Shown here: in pieces, positions 53,332 to 62,427 of the stretch
Layout of the letters: the number at the start of each line of letters is the position of its first letter
How positions within the stretch are numbered: position 1 is the stretch's first letter
Origin: Methanosarcinales archaeon Met12
Lineage (GTDB): Archaea > Halobacteriota > UBA148 > JAJOKI01
Reading direction: 5' to 3'
Assembly (NCBI GenBank): GCA_002813105.2
Contig: CP017966.2
Span: forward strand, 124,001 to 188,000
Length of the DNA stretch: 64,000 nt
The notes under the pieces: model-generated
Told to the model about the DNA's origin: nothing
The model's database searches: none
Seen by the model: only the letters and a program-made list of their open reading frames with translations
Program-made: the position numbers and the translations under genes

Positions 53332-53676
53332 GTGGCTAAGAAAAAATACAAAGCGATATTGACAGATGATTTTGTGAGTCGGTTGAATAAATTGCCGAAA
53401 GAAGATCAAGTGAAAATTTATGGTGCGATAGAGAAACTTTGCGAAGATCCTTTTGGTGTAGGAACCCGCATAATACCAAAAGACCTTGAATTAGGATTGA
53501 TGTGCTCGAAATGTGATAGTAGGAACACTTTGACTTATTTAGATGTGGGATGCGAACCATATGAAGTTCATTTCCATTGTAAAAATTGTGATGAGTATTG
53601 TTGGATGTATGAAGAGGAATATAAGGAATTCATAAAAGAACATCCAGAGAGAACTTTCCAGCAGACTGATCAGTAA
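53332..53676 (+). CDS. RelE/ParE-like N-terminus with a zinc-ribbon C-terminus
   Basis: 114 residues from a GTG. The first ~50 residues (KKYKAILTDDFVSRLNKLPKEDQVKIYGAIEKLCEDPFG) are the strand-plus-helical-hairpin of RelE/ParE toxins. The expected catalytic beta-strands are replaced by a cysteine-rich segment LMCSKCDSRNTLTYLDVGCE, then HFHCKNCDEYCW, with two CxxC pairs and extra cysteines. It may bind a metal. It is probably the toxin partner of the small upstream protein, but a non-toxin regulator is also possible. Confidence 0.6.
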   Translation: MAKKKYKAILTDDFVSRLNKLPKEDQVKIYGAIEKLCEDPFGVGTRIIPKDLELGLMCSKCDSRNTLTYLDVGCEPYEVHFHCKNCDEYCWMYEEEYKEFIKEHPERTFQQTDQ

Positions 53677-53760
53677 TATCGAAAACAGTTTTGGGAAAAT
53701 TTTGGATAATTCGCCAAAAATGTTATATGTTTTGGAATTAATATAGGGCGTGGTGGTACG

Positions 53761-54003
53761 ATGGAATATGTGGCACTGGACAAAACAGGAAAGATATACC
53801 TTCCAAAGGCAGTTAGAAGTAGAATGGATGCCAGATCGAAATATACTATATTAGTTTTGCCTGATGGAGACATCGTTCTACACAAAGCAAAGGAGTCCAA
53901 AAACCCATTAAAAGAGTTTCAGTCCATTGGGAGGATAGAAAAGCCGATTTCCGAAGTTAAAAAGGAGATTTTAAAAGAGGCTTTGATAGAGGCAGGCAGA
54001 TAA
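53761..54003 (+). CDS. AbrB/SpoVT-type antitoxin
   Basis: 80 residues. MEYVALDKTGKIYLPKAVRSRMDARSKYTILVLPDGDIVLHK is the swapped-hairpin AbrB DNA-binding domain; a charged helical tail follows (EVKKEILKEALIEAGR). It is one base before a PIN-domain toxin gene. TTGGAATTAATATAGG supplies a TATA-like element upstream. Confidence 0.82.
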   Translation: MEYVALDKTGKIYLPKAVRSRMDARSKYTILVLPDGDIVLHKAKESKNPLKEFQSIGRIEKPISEVKKEILKEALIEAGR

Positions 54004-54004
54004 G

Positions 54005-54396
54005 ATGTATGCAGAGACGGATTTCTTTCTCGCACTGTTAAAAGAGAGGGACTGGCTAAAAAAGAATGCAGAGCAAATATACAAGAAGCACAAGGGCAAG
54101 ATATGGACATCGACGCATACCTTGATGGAACTGATTTTGCTGGCATATAGGGACGGAAAAGATCCACTTGAGATGGTAGAAGGGGCATCGAACCTTGTAG
54201 AAGTGAGAGAGCCAAAGATAGGTGTCAATGGTTTTATCTATCTGCATGTTATGTGATGAAAAAATATGGAGTTACACCGTTCGATGCACTTCATGCGATA
54301 TATTGCGATGGGGATGAGATAATAAGTTCTGATAAAAAGTATAGTGAGATTGGATTAAAAAGGGTTAGATTAGAGGAGAAGCTACCAGAGTTTTGA
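54005..54396 (+). pseudogene. PIN-domain toxin (VapC-like), frameshifted
   Basis: The first frame, MYAETDFFLALLKERDWLKK to GVNGFIYLHVM, carries the first PIN aspartate (ETDFFLALL) and the THTLMELILLAYRD block, then stops at 54254. The continuation is in another frame: YVMKKYGVTPFDALHAIYC, DEIISSDKKYSEIGLKRVRL. This supplies the missing FDALHA and SSDKKYSEIG motifs. A frameshift near 54226-54245 explains this; sequencing error or programmed shift are alternatives. A full PIN protein would span both parts. Confidence 0.75.
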
Positions 54397-54424
54397 TGTG
54401 CAAAAGGTCATGGCTGGAGACATA

Positions 54425-54471
54425 ACCTCACATGCGATTACGTCAGGATTAATGCCAAATATATGACGTGA
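54425..54471 (+). repeat. argJ 3' end, right copy of the 47-bp direct repeat
   Basis: It matches 53087-53133 at 45 of 47 positions, including the stop codon. The codons in frame read LTCDYVRINAKYMT and stop. Upstream the match fades, so this is a detached gene end rather than a second gene. Confidence 0.7.
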
Positions 54472-54506
54472 CTGCAATATTTAATGCGGCGTGGACAGGT
54501 TTTATT

Positions 54507-54701
54507 TCAATCATCTTCCAAAATTCGTCCATATACCTCCAATATCTCTGCCTTTTTATTTGAATTGAGGGAAAATCTCGCTCCGTATTTGCCTGTTTTT
54601 GTTATGAGAATTCCCTCATCTAACATCTCTCTTAATATCTTTTCAAAATCTCTTTTTCTTATGCCTTTGAAATGTCTGAATAAATCACCAAAATTGATCA
54701 A
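54507..54701 (-). CDS. Small winged-helix-like protein
   Basis: A TTG at 54701 with GGAGA six bases upstream gives 64 residues: LINFGDLFRHFKGIRKRDFE, KILREMLDEGILITKTGKYG. This has the helix-turn-helix plus wing spacing. An ATG further upstream in the frame would run through DNA that belongs to the divergent gene at 54760. It may be one half of a divergent regulator pair. The family is not recognised. Confidence 0.45.
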   Translation of the reverse strand: MINFGDLFRHFKGIRKRDFEKILREMLDEGILITKTGKYGARFSLNSNKKAEILEVYGRILEDD

Positions 54702-54759
54702 CCTATTTCTCCAATATAATAAACAAAAAGTGAGTAAAATAAAACAAGAGGGAGGCAAA

Positions 54760-55110
54760 ATGAAAGAATCATATTTCATAAAGGGGTTTGGAACCAGTCC
54801 CTTTTTCAGGGTTGTGGATTTCTTCATAGATAACTATGGGTACGACTACTCTAAAACGGAAATAGCGAAGGGTTCGGGCATGTCGAGAGTTACACTAAAC
54901 ACATTTTTTGAAGGGTTGGTAGACATGGGCATCATCAAAAAAACGCGAGATATCGGCAGGGCAAAAATGTATCAGTTAAACATTGACTCGCCGATAACAA
55001 GGGGACTGATAAAAATCGATAAAATGATCACCATAAAGGAGACCATGAAAGTCTCTGATGAGAGACTTGCGGATATCATCGAGAGCCAAAAAATTGTTGC
55101 TCCTGCTTAG
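54760..55110 (+). CDS. Winged-helix regulator
   Basis: The ATG at 54760, eight bases after GGGAGG, gives 116 residues; the longer frame upstream is not supported. FFRVVDFFIDNYGYDYSKTEIAKGSGMSRVTLNTFFEGLVDMGIIKKTRDIGRAKMYQLNID is a classic winged helix. A short hydrophobic-charged tail follows. Similar small regulators accompany antitoxin or mobile clusters in archaea. Its targets are unknown. Confidence 0.7.
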   Translation: MKESYFIKGFGTSPFFRVVDFFIDNYGYDYSKTEIAKGSGMSRVTLNTFFEGLVDMGIIKKTRDIGRAKMYQLNIDSPITRGLIKIDKMITIKETMKVSDERLADIIESQKIVAPA

Positions 55111-55192
55111 AGGTCAAATCCCACCAACCAAGTCGATGATCATATAAGACAAGTTTAACTTTAAATCAGTTAAGAATCTTTTTAGGAAGGGG

Positions 55193-55216
55193 TTCGTATA
55201 TAAGGAGTTATACGAA
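55193..55216 (+). repeat. 24-nt palindromic motif, copy 2
   Basis: TTCGTATA-TAAGGAGT-TATACGAA, a perfect 8-bp inverted repeat. It matches the copy at 27672-27695 at 22 of 24 positions. It lies about 60 nt upstream of the SemiSWEET gene and near a RadC remnant. Confidence 0.55.
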
Positions 55217-55273
55217 ATAATGTCCGAAACTAAATATAAAATTATATAAACCTTATTTAATAATCTAACTTAT

Positions 55274-55528
55274 ATGGAATTAATTACCTTACTTGGATTG
55301 GCGGCAGCAACCTGTACAACCATTTCATTTTTGCCACAAGCAATAAAAATCATAAAAACCAAACATGTTAAAGGTTTATCATTAGGCATGTATACAATAT
55401 TAACAGCAGGTATTTTTCTATGGCTTTTATATGGAATTTTAATTCAGGATTTACCTATTATTCTTGCAAATGGAACAACACTAATTTTTGTTGCTACAAT
55501 ATTATTTCTAATTATTAAATATAAATAA
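55274..55528 (+). CDS. SemiSWEET-type sugar transporter
   Basis: 84 residues with three membrane segments (LITLLGLAAATCTTISFLPQ; GLSLGMYTILTAGIFLWLLYGIL; LANGTTLIFVATILFLIIKY) and the PQ-loop LPQAIKIIKTKHVKGLS, matching SemiSWEET half-transporters that dimerise. ATTATATAAACC near 55242 is a TATA candidate. The gene is AT-rich. Confidence 0.85.
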   Translation: MELITLLGLAAATCTTISFLPQAIKIIKTKHVKGLSLGMYTILTAGIFLWLLYGILIQDLPIILANGTTLIFVATILFLIIKYK

Positions 55529-55529
55529 A

Positions 55530-55712
55530 CGTCTCGACTTTCAGCAACTTATTAGACAGGTCGATGGCTGTTTCTTTGTTGGACCAAATTTTCAAGATAA
55601 TAACCACTAATTCTGCATTCTTAAGCTAAGCGCCTTTGCTCCAAACTTGATCGCTCTCTCTCTTGGTCGTTCTTCTAAGGGCAGCTCCTTTACTTTCTTA
55701 AATATACATTCC
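55530..55712 (-). pseudogene. radC: RadC-type DNA repair protein remnant
   Basis: The minus strand reads KKVKELPLEERPRERAIKFG, AKALS, then after a frameshift NAELVVIILKIWSNKETAID and LSNKLLK. RadC/JAMM proteins begin with LPxxxRPRERLLxxGAxALSDAELLAILL; the match is clear but both ends and the catalytic JAMM part are missing. No start codon. The remaining DNA from 55713 to 55892 holds nothing recognisable. Confidence 0.7.
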
Positions 55713-55892
55713 CAAAATGCCCGCCACTAGCAAGAAGAGACATTGCAGCCAAACGGATGCCCTGTACTTCTTGCATAGCTACCGCTCATCTTTAGTATGC
55801 GAGCCGATCTTAGTTTCTTATAGCAGATATACTCGTTGTGAACAAAAAACAAAACTGAGTATATAATGATATAATGAATATGCTAATATCGC

Positions 55893-56111
55893 CTAATATC
55901 GCTTTGGTCTGCGTTTCTGATAACAGTCCCTGCAATATACGGGTCTTGTGCCGTTCGGCTTGAACGGAACGTCGGTTTCAGCGCTACAATCGGCGCATGT
56001 TACCTTATGCATCTCTCTTGGTGTTTTGTTGTATCCAAAGCTTCTTTTAGCGGTCTTCGACTTCGGACCTCTTGAGCTTCTTTCAGAGTCGTAGCCTTCA
56101 TTTTCATCCAT
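55893..56111 (-). CDS. Small CxxC zinc-binding protein
   Basis: 72 residues. A variable N-terminus is followed by VTCADCSAETDVPFKPNGTRPVYCRDCYQKRRPKRY. The two CxxC pairs separated by 17 residues are seen in a family of small archaeal and bacterial proteins that probably bind zinc and nucleic acid. It is preceded by GAGGAAAAAAA. Its partner or function is unknown. Confidence 0.8.
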   Translation of the reverse strand: MDENEGYDSERSSRGPKSKTAKRSFGYNKTPREMHKVTCADCSAETDVPFKPNGTRPVYCRDCYQKRRPKRY

Positions 56112-56223
56112 TTTTTTTCCTCATCTTTTTTTGGTTCCCACTCGATGGGTATTACCCCACTTAGCAGGTAAGAAATAATCATCCTCATAGTATATGGAGT
56201 TATGGGTAAACCGAGAAGGGGCA

Positions 56224-56589
56224 TCAAGACTGCTTAATGACAAGCCAGGCATTCTCGCCTCCTTTTGGGAATCTGAGAAGCACATATGCGCCCTTTAGCT
56301 TTTTTCCATCAAGGTCGACCTTTACTTCTTTTTTATTCATCTTGAGCAGTTTATATTCGCCTTCATCCCATATAACCACCTTGCCAGCCCCATACATGCC
56401 TTCGGGGATACCCCCCTCAAATCCCATGTAGTCAACTTCATGGTCTTCGACCTGTATTGCCAATCTTCTCTCTCCCTTTCGTTCAGGCAGACCTTTTGGC
56501 ACCGCCCAGCTCCTTGCCACTCCCTCCATCTCAAGGCGAAAATCAAAGTGATGATGGGTGGCAAAATGTTCCTGCACGACAAATCTCAT
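56224..56589 (-). CDS. Stand-alone DNA ligase D 3'-phosphoesterase domain protein
   Basis: 121 residues. FVVQEHFATHHHFDFRLEMEGVARSWAVPKGLP is the catalytic HxxHxHFDFRLE motif of the LigD phosphoesterase domain, followed by IQVEDHEVDYMGFEGGIPEGMYGAGKVVIWDEGEY. Such domains trim 3' ends for ligation. No ligase or polymerase domain is fused. The stretch 56112-56223 between it and the zinc protein holds no credible gene. Confidence 0.9.
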   Translation of the reverse strand: MRFVVQEHFATHHHFDFRLEMEGVARSWAVPKGLPERKGERRLAIQVEDHEVDYMGFEGGIPEGMYGAGKVVIWDEGEYKLLKMNKKEVKVDLDGKKLKGAYVLLRFPKGGENAWLVIKQS

Positions 56590-56661
56590 ATAACTCGCCT
56601 TTATTAGTAGGGACGGTATGTTAAAAGAGTTTTTAAGTTGAAGCTATAATATATCAACCAT

Positions 56662-57546
56662 ATGAAAATCAAGCCAGAAAACGCCTTAATCGGGGCGCTC
56701 CCACATATCAAGAAATTTTATAACTCCATCATCGTGGTCAAAATTGGCGGCCATGCCATAGTCAAACCGATTATAGAAGAAATCGTCAAAGATATAGTTC
56801 TGCTTTACTACGTTGGAATGAAGCCAATCATCATCCATGGAGGCGGGCCAGAAATCACCCGTAAGATGGAGAAGGATGGAAAAAAACCCAAGTTTGTGGG
56901 CGGTTTGAGAATCACAGACGATGATACCCTGGATATCGTTAGGACGGTGCTGACCGAAGATATGAATCCCAAGATTGTCTCATTGATTAATAAACACGGC
57001 GCAAAGGGACTGGGGCTATCTGGAAGAGACGGTCAACTGATAACCGCGAAAAAAAAGGTACCTCAAAAAATAAAGGTCAACGGTGTGGAGCAGGATGTCG
57101 ACCTTGGACGGGTCGGCGAGGTTGAAACGATAAACCCGGAGGTCCTGAGGATGGCTATCGAAGAAGGGTACATACCCGTGATAGCGCCAATCGCACCCGA
57201 CGCAAAGGGTAACGACCTTAATCTGAATGCCGATACCGTTGCAGGCGACATTGCCATCGCCATCAAATCCAAAAAACTGATAGTGTTAACGGATGTGCCT
57301 GGCGTGTTAAGAAACCCATCCGACCCAGACTCGCTGATATCGAGCCTGTCCATCGAGGAGGCAAATGAGATGATTGGCAGTGGCTCGGTTCAGAAGGGGA
57401 TGCTCCCCAAGGTCAAAGCATGTATGAGGGCAATCGATGGGTCGGTTGAAAAAGCACATATCATCGACGGGAATAGACCTCATTCACTCCTGTTGGAACT
57501 TTTTACCGATGAAGGGATAGGTACGATGATGTTCGCCAAGATTTAA
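56662..57546 (+). CDS. argB: Acetylglutamate kinase
   Basis: 294 residues of the amino acid kinase family. VKIGGHAIVKPIIEEIVKDIVLL, PIIIHGGGPEITRKMEKDGKKPKFVGGLRITD, IGLGLSGRDG-like GLGLSGRDGQLI, NADTVAGDIAIAIKSKKLIVLTDVPGVL and SGSVQKGMLPKVKAC are diagnostic. It phosphorylates N-acetylglutamate. The TATA element ATAATATATC (about 56646) sits just upstream. It is followed by an ornithine cyclodeaminase gene. Confidence 0.95.
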   Translation: MKIKPENALIGALPHIKKFYNSIIVVKIGGHAIVKPIIEEIVKDIVLLYYVGMKPIIIHGGGPEITRKMEKDGKKPKFVGGLRITDDDTLDIVRTVLTEDMNPKIVSLINKHGAKGLGLSGRDGQLITAKKKVPQKIKVNGVEQDVDLGRVGEVETINPEVLRMAIEEGYIPVIAPIAPDAKGNDLNLNADTVAGDIAIAIKSKKLIVLTDVPGVLRNPSDPDSLISSLSIEEANEMIGSGSVQKGMLPKVKACMRAIDGSVEKAHIIDGNRPHSLLLELFTDEGIGTMMFAKI

Positions 57547-57582
57547 GTATAGGGCATTTATATTTTTATCAGGAGACGTTAC

Positions 57583-58794
57583 ATGAAGGCGATGCGAGAA
57601 ATTGAACTCAAAGGACATATCATCGACTCGCAAATTCTCACAAAGGTGTTCGACAGGATTATGGACATGAACGGCGAGTTCGAAGTATTGACTTTTGATA
57701 TAGGAAAACGTAAAACAGACTCCAGTTACGCCCGTCTGATGGTCGGCGGCAAAGATGATGAACACGTGGACCAAATCATAAGCGAATTGCATCGGCTTGG
57801 GGCACGGTTGCCAGAGATGGAAGACGTAGAGCTTGCACCTGCTCCTGCCGATCGGGTCATACCGAAAGGATTTTACTCCACTACCAATCATCCGACTCAC
57901 GTCAGGCATAAAAACGAGTGGTTAGGCGTGGAAAACATAGAGATGGACTGCCTGGTGGTGGTAGAGGATACAAGGGCATTATGCAAACCGCTCGCCATGA
58001 TAAAAAAGGGAGACCATGTGGCGATAGGAAAAAAGGGCATACGTGTAGTTCCGCCTGAACGACCCAGGAGCAGGTCTATTTTTGAGTTCATGGGAGGGGG
58101 GACATCCTCTGAAAGGCCTTCTGAGACGTTAATATCACAGATAGCCGAAGAGATCAAGAAGATAAAGAAAAAAGGCGGGAAGATTGCAGTAGTAGCAGGT
58201 CCTGCTATAATACATACGGGTGCAGCACCCTCTTTAGCGAAGATGGTCAAAAAAGGCTACGTGGATGTCCTGCTCGCCGGCAATGCACTGGCAGTTCATG
58301 ACATCGAGTATGACTTGTATGGCACATCCCTCGGGATGAATATCAAAAATGCCGAACTCGTATCAGAGGGGCACAAAAACCACATCTATGCGATTAGTGA
58401 GATAATCCAAGCCGGGTCTATCGCCAAAGCCGTAGAACAAAAGATAATAAAAGGCGGCATCATGTATGAATGCGTCAAGAAGAATATTCCATTTGTGCTT
58501 GCTGGCTCTATTCGAGACGATGGGCCGTTGCCCGATGTTATAACCGATGCGATGGCTGCACAAGATGCGATAAGAGTGGCGATAAAGGACGTCGACATGG
58601 TACTGATGATGGCGACGATGTTGCACTCGATAGCAACTGGCAACCGCCTGTCATCTCACGTCAAGACAATTTGTATCGACATAAATCCTGCAACGGTCAC
58701 AAAACTGATGGATCGAGGCACTGCCCAGGTAATTGGAATCGTCACAGATGTGGGGACGTTCCTGCCCATGCTGGCGGAGAAATTATTAGAGTAG
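57583..58794 (+). CDS. ocd: TIGR00300 family protein, probable ornithine cyclodeaminase
   Basis: 403 residues. The N-terminal LOR/SDH-like domain has [49 protein letters not shown]. It is followed by [21 protein letters not shown] and the NAD-binding C-terminal part with [38 protein letters not shown] homologue in Methanococcus makes proline from ornithine. The adjacency to argB fits ornithine to proline. An alternative is the arginine-dihydrolase-type activity seen in related fusions. Confidence 0.83.
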   Translation: MKAMREIELKGHIIDSQILTKVFDRIMDMNGEFEVLTFDIGKRKTDSSYARLMVGGKDDEHVDQIISELHRLGARLPEMEDVELAPAPADRVIPKGFYSTTNHPTHVRHKNEWLGVENIEMDCLVVVEDTRALCKPLAMIKKGDHVAIGKKGIRVVPPERPRSRSIFEFMGGGTSSERPSETLISQIAEEIKKIKKKGGKIAVVAGPAIIHTGAAPSLAKMVKKGYVDVLLAGNALAVHDIEYDLYGTSLGMNIKNAELVSEGHKNHIYAISEIIQAGSIAKAVEQKIIKGGIMYECVKKNIPFVLAGSIRDDGPLPDVITDAMAAQDAIRVAIKDVDMVLMMATMLHSIATGNRLSSHVKTICIDINPATVTKLMDRGTAQVIGIVTDVGTFLPMLAEKLLE

Positions 58795-58800
58795 TTTGGT

Positions 58801-60762
58801 TTACTTTGCCTTACCTATCTCTTCAACCGCCTCGGGATTTGCAAGCGTGGATATATCTCCCACTGGCTCTCCTATCACCTTGGCTTTTATCACTCTGCGC
58901 ATTATCTTTCCGCTGCGAGTCTTCGGCACATCTGCGACAAACCATACTTCACTTGGTCTTGCTATCTTCCCTATCTCCTTCGACACGTGCTCTCTTATCT
59001 CTGCTCTCAACTCATCATCGGGTTCAATCCCTGCATTCAAAACGACAAAAGCAGTTATAGACTCGCCCTTTATCTCATGTGGCTTTCCAATAACCGCTGC
59101 CTCTGCCACCTTTGGATGGCTGACCAGAGCAGATTCCACTTCTGAATTGCCTATCCTGTGCCCTGAAACATTCAAGACATCGTCAAACCTTCCCTGTATC
59201 CAGAAATATCCATCCTCGTCCTTCCTCGCTATATCTCCTGCAAGATATGTATCAGGATACTCACTCCAATACGTTTCTACGTATCGCTCGGGGTTTTTGT
59301 ATAGCCCTCTCATCATCGATGGATACGGAGAAAGCAAGACCAGGCGCCCACCTGCCCCAGCCGGGACCGACTTGCCATCGGCATCATATATATCTGCGGT
59401 CTGACCTGGCAAAGGTCTTGTAACACTCCCTGGTTTGAGTGGTGTTGTGATCGGAAGCGGCGATATCACATGTGCCCCTGTCTCGGTCTGCCACCAGGTA
59501 TCCATTATCGGACAATGCTCCCTACCGATATGCTTCCAGTACCATATCCATGCCTCAGGATTTATCGGCTCGCCAACGCTTCCAAGCAACCTGAGGGAGC
59601 TCAGATCGTATTTAGCAGGATATTCCCCGCTAAATCTCATAAACATCCTGACGGCAGTAGGCGACGTATAAAAGACATTTACCCCATATCTCTCAACCAT
59701 CGACCATAATCTGCCGATGTCAGGATAATCAGGCGACCCCTCATACATAACAGAAGTTGCACCAAGTATCAACGGCCCATATACGATATAACTATGACCG
59801 GTCACCCATCCTATATCTGCCGCGCACCAGTATACGTCCTCCTCCTTTATGTCAAAGACCCACCTGAGAGTATGAGCAACCCCGACTGCATATCCGCCAT
59901 GAACATGTTGTATGCCCTTTGGCTTTCCAGTGGTGCCGGAGGTGTAGAGAATGTATAATAGGTCTTCTGAATCCATCACCTCGGTCTTGCATGTAGATGG
60001 TTGTCCCTCTATGAGCTCATGCCACCAGTGATCTCTTTTCTTGTTCCATGGAACATCCTCGCCAGTGCGCTTGAATATAATCACAGCTTCAACGGTTGGC
60101 GCACCTTCCAATGCCTCATCCACCTGCTTCTTGAGCGGGATGGTTTTTCCGCGCCTATAAAAACTATCGCAGGTGATGACGGCTTTTGCTTCAGCATCGT
60201 TTGTTCGGTCTCTGAGGGCAATAGCAGAGAAGCCAGAGAATACGACGGAATGAATCGCGCCGATTTTTGCACATGCCAACATGGCTATGGGCAACTCAGG
60301 AACCATTGGCAGGTAAATCATAACCCTGTCACCTTTCCCAATCCCAATGCTTTTAAGTGCATTGGCAAATTTGTTAACCTCTATATAAAGGTCATTATAT
60401 GTCAGTTTCCTGACTTCCCCGGGTTCTCCTTCCCAGATATATGCAACTTTGTTCTTTCTTTGCGTCTTCACGTGCCTATCCAGGGCGTTATGTGCGATAT
60501 TGCACTTTGCCCCAACAAACCATTTAGCATAAGGAGGAGCCCAATCCAAAATCTTCTCATAAGGAGTGTACCATTCTATCACTCCTTTTGATACCTCCTC
60601 CCAGAACCACTCTATGTCCTTCGCCCTTTCGAGTAGTTCATCATAGTCCTTTATGCCGTGCTTGTTCATCCATTTCTTGACGTTGCTGTTCTCAACAAGC
60701 TCAGCCGATGGCTCAAAGACTCTAGTTTCCTTCAATAGCGCTTTTATATCTCCATGTGTCAT
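58801..60762 (-). CDS. acs: AMP-forming acetyl-CoA synthetase
   Basis: 653 residues. Signature motifs are [22 protein letters not shown] (A3), [72 protein letters not shown] and [14 protein letters not shown] with the catalytic lysine. The tryptophan of DTWWQTE, which sizes the acyl pocket to acetate, is present. It activates acetate to acetyl-CoA. The next genes on the strand upstream are a symporter pair, which suggests acetate uptake plus activation. Confidence 0.95.
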   Translation of the reverse strand: MTHGDIKALLKETRVFEPSAELVENSNVKKWMNKHGIKDYDELLERAKDIEWFWEEVSKGVIEWYTPYEKILDWAPPYAKWFVGAKCNIAHNALDRHVKTQRKNKVAYIWEGEPGEVRKLTYNDLYIEVNKFANALKSIGIGKGDRVMIYLPMVPELPIAMLACAKIGAIHSVVFSGFSAIALRDRTNDAEAKAVITCDSFYRRGKTIPLKKQVDEALEGAPTVEAVIIFKRTGEDVPWNKKRDHWWHELIEGQPSTCKTEVMDSEDLLYILYTSGTTGKPKGIQHVHGGYAVGVAHTLRWVFDIKEEDVYWCAADIGWVTGHSYIVYGPLILGATSVMYEGSPDYPDIGRLWSMVERYGVNVFYTSPTAVRMFMRFSGEYPAKYDLSSLRLLGSVGEPINPEAWIWYWKHIGREHCPIMDTWWQTETGAHVISPLPITTPLKPGSVTRPLPGQTADIYDADGKSVPAGAGGRLVLLSPYPSMMRGLYKNPERYVETYWSEYPDTYLAGDIARKDEDGYFWIQGRFDDVLNVSGHRIGNSEVESALVSHPKVAEAAVIGKPHEIKGESITAFVVLNAGIEPDDELRAEIREHVSKEIGKIARPSEVWFVADVPKTRSGKIMRRVIKAKVIGEPVGDISTLANPEAVEEIGKAK

Positions 60763-60826
60763 TTTGAGGCTTCCTCCTCTCTCCTCCCCCCCTTTCTACT
60801 CCCTAACTCACAATACTCATCATTAA

Positions 60827-60844
60827 TTAAACCTTAGGGTTTAA
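60827..60844 (-). promoter_or_regulatory. Palindromic promoter region of acs
   Basis: TTAAACC-TTAG-GGTTTAA is a perfect 7-bp inverted repeat. On the minus strand TTTAAACC is a TATA-like element. A purine-rich leader follows (GAAAGGGGGGGAGGAGAGAG), ending with GGAGGAAGCC before the ATG. The palindrome may be a regulator site. The rest of 60763-60972 holds no gene. Confidence 0.45.
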
Positions 60845-60972
60845 AGTTTACTCCGCGTCGCTATGCAGCGTACACACTTCGTACATAAAAATAAATAAAA
60901 TAGGGGAAAGGAGGAGTTGTGATTATATATCCCACTTTTCCCTTTTTTGATTGTCCGCACTTGACCGCAAAC

Positions 60973-62427
60973 TCACTTTATATCTCTGGTTGGACTGTGC
61001 ATTTGATACATCAACTCGTCGACATCGTCGGGCACTTTGCCATCCCACTTGGAAACGAAGTATATCGCAAGGAATGCCAGCGGCACTGTTATGATTGCTG
61101 GATTCATCAGCGGGTGCATGCCAAGGAGGTTGGTGGATATTATCGCTAATGATGATATGCCACCAGCAATCATGCCCGCCAGTGCGCCCTTTTCAGTCAT
61201 ACTCCTCCACCAGATGCCCATGAACAACAGTGGGAAGAAGATGCTTGCAACAATTGCGAACGCCAGTCCAACGAGGAAGGCGACTGGATATCCTTCAAAC
61301 GCGAGACCAGCACCGATCGAGAGTATTCCAAGCACTATCGTTGTTACCTTTGCAACCTGAACTTGCTTCTTATCTGAAGCCTTCGGATTGATAATGCCCG
61401 TATATAAGTCATGGGCTATCGCGCCAGTGCAGGCAATGAGCAATGCTGCCGTTGTCGATACTATTGCCGCAAATGCACCGCCAACAATGATACCCTTCAG
61501 TGGCTCGCCGCCAAGTGCAAATCCCACCAATGGCAGAGCAGTGTTTACACCCGCAGCATCTCCTAGTATTGCTCTGGCTGCAAATCCTACGATCGGCGTC
61601 ATGAAGTAGAACGTTGCGAGAATACACAACACACCCACAGTGGCCCACCGAGCCGCTTTACCAGTTGGATTGGTATAATATTGAATCAGAATGTGGGGAA
61701 GCCCGGCAGTACCAAGGACCAGTCCAAAGAGCAATCCAAAGTTGTTTATAGGGTCTAACCACATCCCATGGTATATGTAGGGGCGACCGACATCCACAAG
61801 TATTGCGTTGTAACTCCATCCATAGTGCATCAGGACAAATATCATAGTGATGAACATCGCACCCCACAGCATCACGCACAGGAAAATCTGGTTATAGGTG
61901 GTGCCCCTCATACCCCCCACCACCACGTACAGCGTCATCAAAACAGCAGCGACCACCACCCCAGTGGAATAGTCCCAGCCCATCAATATATGGAGCAAAG
62001 CACCAGACCCTACTAACTGCGGAACGATGTAGAATATCATCGATATCAATGTAAATATAACGCACACCATTCTAACCCGTTGCGAGTGCCATCTTGCAAA
62101 TCCAAAATCCGCAACGGTGAATTTTGCAAATCTCCGGAGTGGACTGGCAATCCAGAATAACAGCACCACATATCCTCCGAAAAATCCCAATCCGTACGCA
62201 AAGCCATCATATCCGTGCAGCCATACTAACCCCACAATGCCCAAAAACGATGCAGCACTCATGTAACTGCCTCCGAGCGAAAGGGCACTCTGTAAGGCGC
62301 TTATCCCCCGGTTAGCCACATAGAATTCTGCCGCCGAACTACCAAATCGCCTTGCAAAGATTGCAATGCTCATAGTGATAAGCACCATGAATATCACGAG
62401 ACCCAATGCGGTTGGATTTTCTACCAT
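60973..62427 (-). CDS. Sodium:solute symporter (acetate/ActP-like)
   Basis: 484 residues with about thirteen hydrophobic segments. The SSS family pattern is visible: FYVANRGISALQSALSLGGSYMSAASFLGIVGLVWLHGYDGFAYGLGFFGGY at the N-terminus (substrate/sodium site region) and VGGAFAAIVSTTAALLIACTGAIAHDLY later. The adjacent small subunit and acs are the arrangement of ActP-type acetate transporters. Other monocarboxylates are possible. Confidence 0.87.
   Translation of the reverse strand: MVENPTALGLVIFMVLITMSIAIFARRFGSSAAEFYVANRGISALQSALSLGGSYMSAASFLGIVGLVWLHGYDGFAYGLGFFGGYVVLLFWIASPLRRFAKFTVADFGFARWHSQRVRMVCVIFTLISMIFYIVPQLVGSGALLHILMGWDYSTGVVVAAVLMTLYVVVGGMRGTTYNQIFLCVMLWGAMFITMIFVLMHYGWSYNAILVDVGRPYIYHGMWLDPINNFGLLFGLVLGTAGLPHILIQYYTNPTGKAARWATVGVLCILATFYFMTPIVGFAARAILGDAAGVNTALPLVGFALGGEPLKGIIVGGAFAAIVSTTAALLIACTGAIAHDLYTGIINPKASDKKQVQVAKVTTIVLGILSIGAGLAFEGYPVAFLVGLAFAIVASIFFPLLFMGIWWRSMTEKGALAGMIAGGISSLAIISTNLLGMHPLMNPAIITVPLAFLAIYFVSKWDGKVPDDVDELMYQMHSPTRDIK

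Noticed and set aside
54484-54759. Long N-terminal extension of the winged-helix regulator at 54760
   Set aside because: The upstream codons read poorly and overlap a plausible divergent gene; a strong GGGAGG marks the ATG at 54760.
56000-56227. A 75-codon frame on the minus strand between the zinc protein and the LigD domain gene
   Set aside because: It overlaps the zinc-protein gene by over 100 bases, has no ribosome-binding site and no recognisable family.
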